Below are positions 6,591 through 15,211 of a DNA stretch of 27,604 bases, in pieces. The DNA comes from Eubacterium sp. CAG:252 (lineage in GTDB: Bacteria; Bacillota; Clostridia; Lachnospirales; Lachnospiraceae). Made by a program: the position numbers and the translations under genes. The stretch covers positions 1 through 27,604 of the forward strand of contig FR886287.1 in the NCBI GenBank assembly GCA_000436535.1. Reading direction: 5' to 3'. Position 1 is the first letter of the stretch. Each line of letters starts with the position of its first letter. The notes beneath the pieces are model-generated. The model had not been told where the DNA came from. It saw only the letters and a list, made by a program, of their open reading frames with translations, and searched no databases.

Positions 6591-8153
6591 TTAACCTATA
6601 AAATCCAGCAATGTCTGCTGTACAACCTTACTTGCCGCAGAAAGCGCTGCATTGTATACAAGCTGTGCTGCTGTATAGTTTACAACTACCTCCTCAAGGT
6701 CGATATCTTCATTTTCTGACTTAAGACTTGTAAAGTTAGTCTTCTGCTCTGTAAGTCTTGACTTTGTAAGGTCAAGTCTATGTATTCTGTTACCTACATC
6801 GGCCTTTGCATTCGATATCTGTTCCTGATAGCCCTGCATCTGTCCGATACCCTTCTCAAATGCCTTTGTCATCTGGTCCTTTGCAAGGTCGTTCTGCTTG
6901 TTAAGTCCCTCAAGTATGTCATCGAGAGCCTTCTGGTCTTCTGTACTAGAATATCTTTCCTCATTTTTCATGCTCTCAACTTTTTTAATCTGATTCTCAA
7001 TGTCTATGGTATTCTGAACAGCCGCCATAATATCATCTACATTTCTTCCAAGATATATATTAAAGCTTTCACTTGCCTGTGTATTAACCTTTAACTTCTG
7101 TGTAAAATTGACATTGTATTCAATATCTTCATCTTTTTTCTGATATACTATGCCAGTAACATTGTCTACGCAGTCAAAGTACATAGTTGGGTTAACATCG
7201 CCCTTCTTGAAGTTAGACTTATCATACTGTACTGAAAATGAGTTGTTAGTGTATGTATTGTTGTATACATTTTCACCAAGAAGCACTTCTCCAAGCTGTG
7301 TGTTGATAGTTATCTCATCATCACCCGGCACATAGTTGTCATCAGATGTAAATGTTATATTAACAGGATTACCGCTTCCATCATCAAGCGAAGCTATCGC
7401 ATTGCCCTGACTGTCAACAACACTTACATTAGCAGTTCCATCATCATTCTTTGTCACTGTTGCAACATTGCCACTTGCATCTGTAATCTTAAATGTTCCA
7501 TCTTCATCCACTTCTGAATAAGCAAGCTGCACCCTGTGAACTGTTGTAACATTAGGTGTTATTATGTTGCCGTTGGCATCCTTTTTTACATTAAGGTTAA
7601 TGATATCTTCATTAGTATATGCATTAGTGTATACCTTCTTTTCAGATATGCCTTCCCTGTCAAACTTCTGTGTAATAGTATAATCCACATCTGCTGCCGC
7701 CGCATCTGACTGGTATGTAAGCGGCTTATCTGTAGCATACCCCGTAAATACATATCTTCCGGCGTAGTCGACATCTCCCTGTATATAATAAGAATTCTTT
7801 AACTCATCAAGCGATTCTATAATAGTATTACGTTCAGAAGATGAATAAGAATCTGAAGCGCCCTGATTGCAGTAGCCATATAACTGGTAAACTATATCAT
7901 AGCCCTGGTCAAGTGCATCCTGTGTAACTGAAAGCCATGATGAAGCATCAGGTATATTTTTTCCTACATACTGTGTTACCTGGTCAAGACTGCTTCTTAA
8001 TCTTAATGCTCGTATGGCTATAATAGGGTCGTCAGAAGGCTTATTTATCTTCTTCTGTGTAGATAACTGTGTATCCATTGTATTAATCTGGCTCTTATTA
8101 GCCTGAATGTTGGCTATAGAGCTGTTTATCATCATCTGGTTAGTAACTCTCAT
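6591..8153 (-). CDS. flgL: Flagellar hook-associated protein 3 (FlgL)
   Basis: Second hook-filament junction protein, placed between FlgK and the filament. The N-terminus MRVTNQMMINSSIANIQANK and KKINKPSDDPIIAIRALRLR (about 35-54) are typical of FlgL/flagellin D0-D1, and the C-terminus DIDLEEVVVNYTAAQLVYNA followed by ALSAASKVVQQTLLDFIG matches the family. At 520 aa it is clearly longer than the roughly 300 aa of B. subtilis or E. coli FlgL. The extra material is a beta-rich centre (about 150-360) with Asp/Gly/Asn repeats such as DANGNI and DGTANVSVVDSQGN. The ATG at 8153 has GAGGTGG 5 nt upstream; the in-frame GTG three codons earlier has no such site. It is the gene before fliW in the operon. 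Confidence 0.94.
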   Translation of the reverse strand: MRVTNQMMINSSIANIQANKSQINTMDTQLSTQKKINKPSDDPIIAIRALRLRSSLDQVTQYVGKNIPDASSWLSVTQDALDQGYDIVYQLYGYCNQGASDSYSSSERNTIIESLDELKNSYYIQGDVDYAGRYVFTGYATDKPLTYQSDAAAADVDYTITQKFDREGISEKKVYTNAYTNEDIINLNVKKDANGNIITPNVTTVHRVQLAYSEVDEDGTFKITDASGNVATVTKNDDGTANVSVVDSQGNAIASLDDGSGNPVNITFTSDDNYVPGDDEITINTQLGEVLLGENVYNNTYTNNSFSVQYDKSNFKKGDVNPTMYFDCVDNVTGIVYQKKDEDIEYNVNFTQKLKVNTQASESFNIYLGRNVDDIMAAVQNTIDIENQIKKVESMKNEERYSSTEDQKALDDILEGLNKQNDLAKDQMTKAFEKGIGQMQGYQEQISNAKADVGNRIHRLDLTKSRLTEQKTNFTSLKSENEDIDLEEVVVNYTAAQLVYNAALSAASKVVQQTLLDFIG

Positions 8154-8203
8154 ATATTCCACCTCTCATGTTGATATACTGTTAGTTTATAATTTTATTC
8201 TGC

Positions 8204-8272
8204 AATAAACATCATGTTTATTACGCTATAATTTATCACAGCCTCCATATTTACTGCTGTTATAATAGCGTA
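8204..8272 (-). repeat. Hairpins in the flgK2-flgL gap
   Basis: The 160-nt gap holds a perfect 8-bp stem AATAAACA / TGTTTATT with a 3-nt loop (8204-8222). A second inverted pair, TACGCTAT (8222-8229) and ATAGCGTA (8265-8272), lies next to it. Neither has a T-run, so these look like mRNA structures rather than terminators. No promoter is evident. Confidence 0.5.
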
Positions 8273-8313
8273 TCTGTCCATTGTTACTGAATATATCCTC
8301 TCAGCTTCATTTA

Positions 8314-9888
8314 TTATAATCCTGTCTGGTTGATAAGCTTGTCATATATCTGGTTCATAACTGACATCATCTTTGAGTTAAGATTATATGCCTGCTGGAA
8401 CTTCATAATATCCATTGCCTCTTCATCCGTATCAACACCCATAACTGAAAGTCGCTGGTTCTGGATAGTTGTCTTCATATTGTTGTAGTTAGACAGAAAA
8501 GACTTAGCTTTTCCTGCATCTATAGACATATCACTGACAATACTTTCAAGGAAGTAAGCTCCTGTACCACCATCAAATATTTTCTGTGACTGTAGTGCAT
8601 TAAGCTTTTCCATAATGCTCGCATTACCTTCTCCATCACTTACCTCTGTCTTAGTTGCAAGCTTATTAGAATCCTCAAGGAGTTCACTGTTTACTGTTAC
8701 TGTTGATGCTGTAAGCTTTCCTGAGCTTCCACCAACAACAAAAAGTGGAATACCTTTATTAGCCTCATCCTCTGTACTGGCATCTGACACATATCCACTC
8801 TTAAATATCTGGTTAACAGCTTCAGAAAATGTCTGTATAAACTGGTTAAGCTGTGTCTGATAGTAAGGAATACCTTTGTAATTAACATTATCTTCAACCT
8901 GAGGATTAGTTTCTGTAATAATATTGCCGTCTTTATCAAGCTTATAGGAACCATCTTCATTAGTTGCCACTGACTCTATCTCGCCATTACAGCCATCTCT
9001 TATATCAACAAGAGCCTTAAGCTGTCCACCAAGTGATGAACTGTATATATTAAATGGATTGCCATCTGTCCACTGTACATCATATAATCCGGCTGCATCA
9101 CTATCATTTCTAGGAGTTTCTCTGGCAACAACCTGAAGTTTCTTATAATTATAGTTATGAACAAGTGACTGTCCATTTACAGTTATCTGGAATGATGTAA
9201 GTCCGTTTTCTATTGGCTCCTCACTTGTTGTTATATCAATATACTTTGAAAGGTCATCAACAAGTGCGTTTCTCTGGTCTCTTAAGTCGTTAGCATCACC
9301 ATAGCATGCTTCTATCTGATTAATCTGCTTGTTAAGCGCTGTTATATTCTGTGCAAGTGTATTGATGTGATCTACAGTATCCTTTATCTCATTGTTAGCA
9401 TCTGTCTGCACATTTCTTAAGTTAGTTGAAAGAGTGTTAAAATAATCTGACATACTCTTTGCATTATTGATAAGCTGGTTCTTTGCCGACTCATCACCTG
9501 GTGTTATAGTAAGCTGGTTTACTGCTGAGAAGAAGTTACTGTATTCCTTTGAGAAACCATTAAGTATGAATTCATTCAGATAATCTTCTATCTGTGTCAT
9601 ATAGTTATTCTTAGATTCATACTGTCCATAATTAGACATATTATTTCTGTACTTCTGGTCGTAGTAACTGTCTCTTGTCTGATTAATCTCAACAACGTTA
9701 ACACCAGAACCTATAGTTCCATATGTTGAAAATGTTCTTAAAGCATCTGAAGCCTGAAGAACCGCTGTCTGCTTTGTATATCCATTAGTATTTATATTAG
9801 ACAGGTTATGTGCCGCAGTCGTTATAGATGTCTGCGCTGCCTGTAATCCTTTGTATGATATTGATAAGCCAAAAAATGTAGATGCCAT
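8314..9888 (-). CDS. flgK: Flagellar hook-associated protein 1, second copy (FlgK2)
   Basis: Hook-filament junction protein. Its 524 aa begin MASTFFGLSISYKGLQAAQT, followed by HNLSNINTNGYTKQ (27-40), the rod/hook D0 motif in its FlgK form. Helical D1 segments (DLRDQRNALVDDLSKYIDI, about 200-218) and the C-terminal D0 helix DEEAMDIMKFQQAYNLNSK, then MMSVMNQIYDKLINQTGL, complete the fold. This is the normal FlgK layout and a usual length. GGAG lies 8 nt before the ATG. It directly follows a second, longer flgK (10019-11956) and precedes flgL. FlgE/FlgG are excluded by the FlgK-type DLRDxR segment and by the context. Confidence 0.93.
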   Translation of the reverse strand: MASTFFGLSISYKGLQAAQTSITTAAHNLSNINTNGYTKQTAVLQASDALRTFSTYGTIGSGVNVVEINQTRDSYYDQKYRNNMSNYGQYESKNNYMTQIEDYLNEFILNGFSKEYSNFFSAVNQLTITPGDESAKNQLINNAKSMSDYFNTLSTNLRNVQTDANNEIKDTVDHINTLAQNITALNKQINQIEACYGDANDLRDQRNALVDDLSKYIDITTSEEPIENGLTSFQITVNGQSLVHNYNYKKLQVVARETPRNDSDAAGLYDVQWTDGNPFNIYSSSLGGQLKALVDIRDGCNGEIESVATNEDGSYKLDKDGNIITETNPQVEDNVNYKGIPYYQTQLNQFIQTFSEAVNQIFKSGYVSDASTEDEANKGIPLFVVGGSSGKLTASTVTVNSELLEDSNKLATKTEVSDGEGNASIMEKLNALQSQKIFDGGTGAYFLESIVSDMSIDAGKAKSFLSNYNNMKTTIQNQRLSVMGVDTDEEAMDIMKFQQAYNLNSKMMSVMNQIYDKLINQTGL

Positions 9889-10018
9889 ATCTTTTTCTCC
9901 ATTCTGCCGTTTTTTCGCAGCTTTTCATATATAATAGCCTTTTATTACTTCTTCAGTTAAGTCTGTCGTGCAGACACAAAATGATCTTCTGACCCTTTAC
10001 CTCTGCAACATATTATCA

Positions 10019-11956
10019 TCAGGCTCCTAATGATGTTAACAAATGCTCCATCATCTCACTGACAACATTTACATATCTTGATGCTGCATTATATGCATGC
10101 TGATACTTAATCATCTTCTGAAGTTCTTCATCTGATGATACACCTGATGTCTGTAATCTCTGATTATCATAGCCGTTTACCATAGTTGTCTGGTTATTGA
10201 CGAACTTTGTAAGTACGCTGCCCATCGTAGCAAACTCACCTATGAAATCATTATAAAAAGTATTAAAATCCGCCTTTGCGTAGTCCTGTGGATTAAGTGA
10301 GGCGAACTTGTTGCTGAATGTATCTATAAGTTCGTTTGCCTTTGCAAAGTCTTCTTTTCCATGAATGGTTGAAAGAGGTATCTTTCCAACATTCTGTGAA
10401 GCTTCAGGATTAACTAAAAGATTGCCAAGTGTATAATCTATTTCATAACCTATTGCATTCAGGTTATTTCTTACATATGTTGTTGTGCCATCTTCACCTG
10501 TAATCTTTATGTATCTTTCTGTACCTTTTCTCTTAAAAAGTTCAACACCTACAGTTTCATCTTCATCTGTACCAAAGCCAGCCTTGTCCATATCAAGAAT
10601 AAGATATGTCATGCTGTCTATATCTTCTGCTGTTGTATGCTGTTCATCTATATACAGCTTTTCTCCCGATGTATAACTATAAGTTCCATCTCCATTGTCA
10701 GTTCCCTCAACAACATTACCGAATCTGTCATAAAGTCGTCCATACTGTGAAGCATTATATACATACTTATCTGCCTGAAGAGGATTACCCTCATCATCTG
10801 TCATCTCTGTTGTTGTTTCGACTTCCTTTTCAGGACATAAAACATCATTCAGGGCTGTCACTATACCATTTACAAGCTTATCAAAGCCTGCTATAGCACT
10901 AAGGATAGCTGAAGGCTCTATATACTTATTGTAGTAATCCTGCTGTTTCTGGTAATCATCCATAGCACTGTTATACTGCGCCATACCCTCTGCTGTTGTA
11001 AGGTCATAATCTGACTTATCCGGCATAACAGGAACATCCTGATAATTCACATCTATAGTTCCTCTTGCAACAAGAAGTCCTTTAAGCTTTCCTTTATCAT
11101 TATTGTTGGCATTGGATGCTGCTTTTTCAAAGCTGAACACATCCTTTTCATATGCTGGCCACTCTGGTATAAGCAGTCCATACTGACCTTCCTGTCTTAC
11201 ATCCATAGTATTTACTTCGCTCTTTGATACAAACGGAATATTCTCAGCTGATATGATAATCTGTCCATCTGTTGTTTCATAATAGTCGATATCAAGGTAC
11301 TGGCTCAGTTCATCAAGTGCAAGGTCTCTTGTATCTCTAAGATCATTGGCACGCTCAACTCCTCCTGCCTCGACCTTTGATATACTCTTATTAAGACTAT
11401 ATATCTTCTGTCCAAGTTCATTAATCTTATCTACCATACTGCTGACTTCTGTGTTCAGCGTTATCTGATAATCTTTAAGTCCTGAATATATAGCCTGCGA
11501 TCTGTCTATAAATGCTGTTGCATTCTGTATAAGAGAGGATCTTGCTATTGTACTTGTTGGGTTTTTTGTAAGCTCATTTATTGAGTTATAAAGGTCTGTT
11601 ATGTGCTGCTGGTATGTAACTCCCTGCATCTCACCAAACCAGTCTTCCACTTCATACACTGCATTTGCCTGACTTTCATAAAAGCCCAGTCTTGAATACT
11701 CAGTTCTATATGACCTGTCTATAAAATCATTCCTTACACGGCTTATTGCTCCTATATCTACACCAAGTCCGTACTTGCCAGGCACGATACTGCTGCTGAA
11801 TACATTAGCATATGTCGTATCTGTAAATGTTACCTGTTGTCTTGTATACCCTTGCGTATTTACATTGGAAAGGTTATGTGCTGTTGTATTAAGTGCTGTC
11901 TGTGCTGACCTCAGTCCTGAGGAGCCAACCATCAGCGATGCCATTCCGTTTGCCAT
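10019..11956 (-). CDS. flgK: Flagellar hook-associated protein 1, first copy (FlgK1)
   Basis: FlgK paralogue of 645 aa. The N-terminus MANGMASLMVGSSGLRSAQT is followed by HNLSNVNTQGYTRQQV, and the D1 region has ANDLRDTRDLALDELSQYLD. The C-terminus SDEELQKMIKYQHAYNAASR, then YVNVVSEMMEHLLTSLGA, fits D0. It is about 120 aa longer than FlgK2, and most of the surplus lies in the middle (about residues 260-530), with acidic stretches such as TTTEMTDDEGNPLQ. The two copies differ throughout, so the duplication is old. GTGGAGGAA lies just before the ATG. The gene has a 321-nt leader with a 16-bp hairpin and many GGA motifs. Both copies are intact, so a mixed or alternative junction is possible. Confidence 0.93.
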   Translation of the reverse strand: MANGMASLMVGSSGLRSAQTALNTTAHNLSNVNTQGYTRQQVTFTDTTYANVFSSSIVPGKYGLGVDIGAISRVRNDFIDRSYRTEYSRLGFYESQANAVYEVEDWFGEMQGVTYQQHITDLYNSINELTKNPTSTIARSSLIQNATAFIDRSQAIYSGLKDYQITLNTEVSSMVDKINELGQKIYSLNKSISKVEAGGVERANDLRDTRDLALDELSQYLDIDYYETTDGQIIISAENIPFVSKSEVNTMDVRQEGQYGLLIPEWPAYEKDVFSFEKAASNANNNDKGKLKGLLVARGTIDVNYQDVPVMPDKSDYDLTTAEGMAQYNSAMDDYQKQQDYYNKYIEPSAILSAIAGFDKLVNGIVTALNDVLCPEKEVETTTEMTDDEGNPLQADKYVYNASQYGRLYDRFGNVVEGTDNGDGTYSYTSGEKLYIDEQHTTAEDIDSMTYLILDMDKAGFGTDEDETVGVELFKRKGTERYIKITGEDGTTTYVRNNLNAIGYEIDYTLGNLLVNPEASQNVGKIPLSTIHGKEDFAKANELIDTFSNKFASLNPQDYAKADFNTFYNDFIGEFATMGSVLTKFVNNQTTMVNGYDNQRLQTSGVSSDEELQKMIKYQHAYNAASRYVNVVSEMMEHLLTSLGA

Positions 11957-12277
11957 AGTTCCTCCACTTTAAAAATCACATCCTCAAAGAACGATCCTAA
12001 ACATTAATTCCAATAATTGCTTAAGTATCCCAATTCATTCCTTTGAAAATGTGATTCTTATATTATCTTTTATTTATTTGATAGCTATTCTTAATCTGCT
12101 CCAAAAAGCATATGTAAATATAGCTTATTACCTTTATTAGTATTACAAGCCTTAATCTGTATCAATCCTTTTCCTCAGATTATGCTTATATTCTGCTGCA
12201 AGCTTTTAACTGCCTCTATATATCCTTATATACACCACTTGCATATGTCACTTATCTTATTCTTTCAAGCTTATCAA
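11957..12277 (-). promoter_or_regulatory. Long GGA-rich flgK1 leader with 16-bp hairpin
   Basis: This 321-nt gap is the longest inside the flgM-to-csrA unit. On the minus strand it has 11 GGA triplets, seven of them in the 105 nt nearest the ATG, including the Shine-Dalgarno. AATCACATTTTCAAAG (12056-12041) pairs over all 16 positions with CTTTGAGGATGTGATT (11989-11974), two pairs being G-U. The 3' arm contains AGGATGT, close to the CsrA consensus core. The hairpin ends about 7 nt before GTGGAGG. I see no clear promoter or small gene here. Confidence 0.6.
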
Positions 12278-12790
12278 CTACTGCTTGGCATCAAAACCCG
12301 TTGCACCAGTAATCTCCGCTTCCTCATAAGCTGTTCTTCCATAGTTACCTGTCTGTGGCTTTAACACCGCATTCTTAGCCAGATCTAATTCAAACTGAAT
12401 CATATCCATAGACTCTTTAAGTAACAGCTTATTATTCTCATTAACCGCCGTCAGCTGGTTAAGTGTTCTTTTAAGCTTAAGATATATGTCCTGAAGAGCA
12501 TCATGCTCTTTCGCTTTTTTCTCAAGTATCTGGACTATATGTTCAACTCTTATCTCTTCATATGGAAGTCTTAGCACATTGCATATATCCCTGACATCTT
12601 CCTGTCTTTTATTTTCATATACATCTATCTCTTCTATGAGCTTCTGCTCCCTTATGAATATCTCCTGAAGCTTCTCAACATTTCCGCTGACTATCGCAGA
12701 TGTCTTATCATTAGATAAGTCAAGGAGCTTCTCATATCCATCATTCTCATTAGTAAGATCTTCGATTAAACAATCTATTAAGCTTGCCAT
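12278..12790 (-). CDS. flgN: FlgN family flagellar export chaperone
   Basis: Cytosolic chaperone for the hook-filament junction proteins FlgK and FlgL. The 170-aa protein is helical: MASLIDCLIEDLTNENDGYE with the early L-x-x-L-x-x-E pattern, then KLLDLSNDKTSAIVSGNVEK and a long coiled coil to about residue 135. A polar tail with NYGRTAYEEAEITG follows. Its place directly after flgM and before flgK is the standard position of flgN (yvyG in Bacillus). GGAGGGAG lies 4 nt before the ATG. The gap from flgM is 82 nt. Confidence 0.88.
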   Translation of the reverse strand: MASLIDCLIEDLTNENDGYEKLLDLSNDKTSAIVSGNVEKLQEIFIREQKLIEEIDVYENKRQEDVRDICNVLRLPYEEIRVEHIVQILEKKAKEHDALQDIYLKLKRTLNQLTAVNENNKLLLKESMDMIQFELDLAKNAVLKPQTGNYGRTAYEEAEITGATGFDAKQ

Positions 12791-12872
12791 TCTGCTCCCT
12801 CCGTCTGCGTGTAATGTTAATATACATCCTATATCTTGTATGTATATCTCTTATCTTCTATATCCTGTTATA

Positions 12873-13154
12873 TTAAAATGTTAATGTTGAAATGCTTTCA
12901 AGCATCTTATCCGCTACTGCCTCTGAACTTATATTATATGTTCCGGCTGACATACGTGCCTTGATGTCGTTGACCTTATCAAGTCTTACATCTGAAGCTT
13001 CATTAACTGCTGTTCTGGCTGTATTGTATACCTTGGCTGTATCTGATAATTCGTACTTATCCTTCTCAGTCTTCTTTACTGCAATACTTTTATCCTTGGC
13101 ATAAGCACTTGTCTTATACACCTGGCTGACAGCATTATAAGCATCTATACGCAT
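12873..13154 (-). CDS. flgM: Anti-sigma-28 factor FlgM
   Basis: Binds and inhibits SigD until the hook is complete. The 93-aa protein is mainly disordered and charged in its first half (KKTEKDKYELSDTAKVYNTA, 27-46). Its C-terminal sigma-binding helices are RLDKVNDIKARMSAGTYNIS and SEAVADKMLES, which follow the FlgM pattern of R..KV..IK..I..G.Y......VA..ML. The ATG at 13154 has AGAGGCGG 6 nt upstream and gives the family start MRIDAY; the ATG at 13178 lies in a leader hairpin. It is the first gene of the operon that runs to csrA and is preceded by a SigD-like promoter, so SigD would make its own inhibitor. Confidence 0.92.
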   Translation of the reverse strand: MRIDAYNAVSQVYKTSAYAKDKSIAVKKTEKDKYELSDTAKVYNTARTAVNEASDVRLDKVNDIKARMSAGTYNISSEAVADKMLESISTLTF

Positions 13155-13173
13155 ACTAACCGCCTCTCTTTCT

Positions 13174-13229
13174 ATCATAAAGCTATGCTTTTATCATTAC
13201 TTTATTCTTTGCTTTTATTTCTTTATGAT
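13174..13229 (-). promoter_or_regulatory. Hairpin at 5' end of flgM transcript
   Basis: ATCATAAAG (13182-13174, plus-strand reading) and CTTTATGAT (13221-13229) form a perfect 9-bp stem that begins at about the predicted transcription start. A nested stem AAAGC-ATA-GCTTT lies at its 3' side. It may protect the 5' end of the long flagellar mRNA. Confidence 0.5.
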
Positions 13230-13233
13230 TAAT

Positions 13234-13261
13234 GTATCGGTTGCTTACGGATATTCCTTAA
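13234..13261 (-). promoter_or_regulatory. SigD (sigma-28) promoter of flgM operon
   Basis: TTAAG (13261-13257), a 16-nt spacer and CCGATAC (13240-13234) on the minus strand, against CTAAA-N16-CCGATAT at hag. The spacing equals that of the hag promoter. The start would be near 13227, about 73 nt before the flgM ATG. Confidence 0.72.
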
Positions 13262-13295
13262 CCCCTTGTGTGGAAATATGAGGGGAATTAACGTA

Positions 13296-13345
13296 ATAAA
13301 AAGCAGAAAAACACACCTTCCTCCAGTGTATTTCTCTGCTTTTAT
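13296..13345 (-). terminator. Intrinsic terminator after proS
   Basis: Read on the minus strand, ATAAAAGCAG...ATACAC pairs with GTGTGTTTTTCTGCTTTTTAT around a 9-nt loop, with small mismatches, and ends in a T-rich stretch. It starts about 115 nt after the proS stop and separates proS from the flgM promoter. A small CCCCT / AGGGG stem (13262-13285) follows it. Confidence 0.75.
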
Positions 13346-13460
13346 TGTATCTATAATATTTATAACCTAATCCAGCTTTTTAAGCCATTATCTTATATAT
13401 TATAGTTCTGCGTTATAGCACCATTATAAAAATAGCTATAACTCATCTCATCAACTCAGA

Positions 13461-14900
13461 TTAATATGCCTTACCCCAGTAAACCATCTTCTTAGCTGGC
13501 TTGCCACAGCATACGCACACATCACTCAACTGCTCCTGTGCAAATGGCATACATCTTGATGTACAAGTTGTTTCTTCCTTAATCTTGTCCTCACAAGCCT
13601 GCTCACCACACCACATAGCCTTAATAAATCCTGGCTTGTTAGCTGCTGTTTCCTTGAACTCATCATAGTTAGTTGCAACATATGTATGTGCATCTCTGTG
13701 AGCTCTTGCTCTCTCAAGCATATCCTTCTGGATAGTATCAAGTATCTCTGGAAGCTTAACTGCAAGCTCATCTATAGCTACTGTAATCTTTTCTCTTGTA
13801 TCACGGCGTACAACGATAGCCTGATTAGCTTCGATATCTCTTGGTCCCATCTCAACTCTTACCGGGATACCACGCATTTCCTGCTCTGAGAACTTCCAGC
13901 CTGGGTTCTTATCAGAATCATCAACCTTGACTCTGAGGCCTGCTGCCTTTATAGCATCTCTTACTTCATAAGCCTTATCAAGCACGCCTTCCTTCTTCTG
14001 CATGATAGGTATGATGTCAACCTGAACTGGTGCAACCTTAGGTGGAAGTACAAGTCCTGAATTATCACCGTGTGTCATGATAACAGCGCCGATAAGTCTT
14101 GTTGTTGTTCCCCATGATGTCTGGTGAACATACTTAAGCTTGTTATCTTTGTCTGTATACTGTATACCGAATGCCTTTGCAAATCCATCACCAAAGTTGT
14201 GGCTTGTTCCTGACTGGAGTGCCTTGCCATCATGCATAAGTGCTTCAATAGTGTATGTAGCCTCTGCACCTGCAAACTTCTCCTTATCTGTCTTACGTCC
14301 CTTGATAACTGGAATAGCAAGTACCTCTTCACAGAAGTCTGCATAAAGGTTAAGCATCTGCTGTGTACGTGCCTCTGCATCCTCTGCTGTTGCGTGTGCT
14401 GTATGTCCTTCCTGCCATAAGAACTCTCTTGAACGAAGGAAAGGTCTCGTTTCCTTCTCCCATCTTACAACTGAACACCACTGGTTATATACCTTTGGTA
14501 AATCTCTGTAAGACTGTATCTCATCCTTGTAGAAATCACAGAAAAGTGTCTCAGATGTTGGTCTTACACACATTCTCTCCTGAAGTGGATTGAGTCCGCC
14601 GTAAGTTACCCACGCTACCTCTGGTGCAAATCCTTCTACATGATCCTTTTCCTTTTCAAGAAGACTTTCTGGAATAAACATAGGAAGGTATACATTCTCA
14701 ACACCTGTTTCCTTAAATCTTCTGTCCATCTCATTTTTTATATTCTCCCAGATTGCATATCCAGCCGGCTTGAATATCATACATCCCTTAACGCTTGAAT
14801 ATGACATAAGCTCTGCCTTCTTGCATACATCTGTGTACCACTGTGCAAAGTCTACATCCATGGAAGTAATCGCTTCTACTAACTTCTTATCCTCTGCCAT
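13461..14900 (-). CDS. proS: Prolyl-tRNA synthetase, archaeal/eukaryotic type
   Basis: Charges tRNA-Pro with proline. The 479 aa are a class II synthetase: motif 1 region around IFKPAGYAIWENI, RPTSETLFCDFYKD (about 112-125), motif 2 RPFLRSREFLWQEGHTAHA (about 151-169) and motif 3 GTTTRLIGAVIMTHGD. The roughly 180-aa editing insertion of ordinary bacterial ProRS is absent, and a C-terminal Cys cluster (CGEQACEDK, CTSRC, CVCCG, about 432-466) is present with the final WGKAY. Both mark the shorter archaeal/eukaryote-like form common in Clostridia. GAGG lies 7 nt before the ATG. A short GCGC-TGT-GCGC hairpin lies in the leader. No T-box is visible upstream. Confidence 0.97.
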   Translation of the reverse strand: MAEDKKLVEAITSMDVDFAQWYTDVCKKAELMSYSSVKGCMIFKPAGYAIWENIKNEMDRRFKETGVENVYLPMFIPESLLEKEKDHVEGFAPEVAWVTYGGLNPLQERMCVRPTSETLFCDFYKDEIQSYRDLPKVYNQWCSVVRWEKETRPFLRSREFLWQEGHTAHATAEDAEARTQQMLNLYADFCEEVLAIPVIKGRKTDKEKFAGAEATYTIEALMHDGKALQSGTSHNFGDGFAKAFGIQYTDKDNKLKYVHQTSWGTTTRLIGAVIMTHGDNSGLVLPPKVAPVQVDIIPIMQKKEGVLDKAYEVRDAIKAAGLRVKVDDSDKNPGWKFSEQEMRGIPVRVEMGPRDIEANQAIVVRRDTREKITVAIDELAVKLPEILDTIQKDMLERARAHRDAHTYVATNYDEFKETAANKPGFIKAMWCGEQACEDKIKEETTCTSRCMPFAQEQLSDVCVCCGKPAKKMVYWGKAY

Positions 14901-14958
14901 AAATATACCTCATTCCTGCGCTGTGCGCGCTTCCTGTTAAATGTGCCGTAAGCTTGTA

Positions 14959-14987
14959 ATTATGCCATAAAGTCAACTAATTATCAA
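14959..14987 (-). promoter_or_regulatory. Sigma-A promoter of proS
   Basis: TTGATA (14987-14982), a 17-nt spacer and CATAAT (14964-14959) on the minus strand, each one base off the consensus. It lies about 60 nt before the proS ATG. The rest of the 311-nt proS-ytvI gap (14901-15211) is AT-rich; I see no clear ytvI terminator in it. Confidence 0.65.
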
Positions 14988-15211
14988 TGACCGTTAATTA
15001 TACATTACAAACTCACATAATCTGTAATAGTCTAACATTTCCACCGATTATTTTCAAGGCATTTATTATAATCCATAACTAACCAAAACGGAAATTTTAA
15101 TTATCCACCAAAAGCCTGTTGGAAACTTTTTCCCACTCTACAATCAAAATTTGCATTCTAGTATTATTACCTGGAAATAAAAGTTTTAGATAATGTCAGT
15201 GAAATTCCCCT

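Noticed and set aside
8314..9888. FlgK2 as FlgE, FlgG or another rod/hook protein
   Set aside because: The DLRDQR segment, the length and the position between flgK1 and flgL fit FlgK; hook and rod proteins lack this middle.
14901..15211. Possible T-box riboswitch before proS
   Set aside because: No T-box core (AGGGTGGTACCGCG-like) or specifier-loop layout is seen; only a sigma-A promoter and a small GCGC hairpin.
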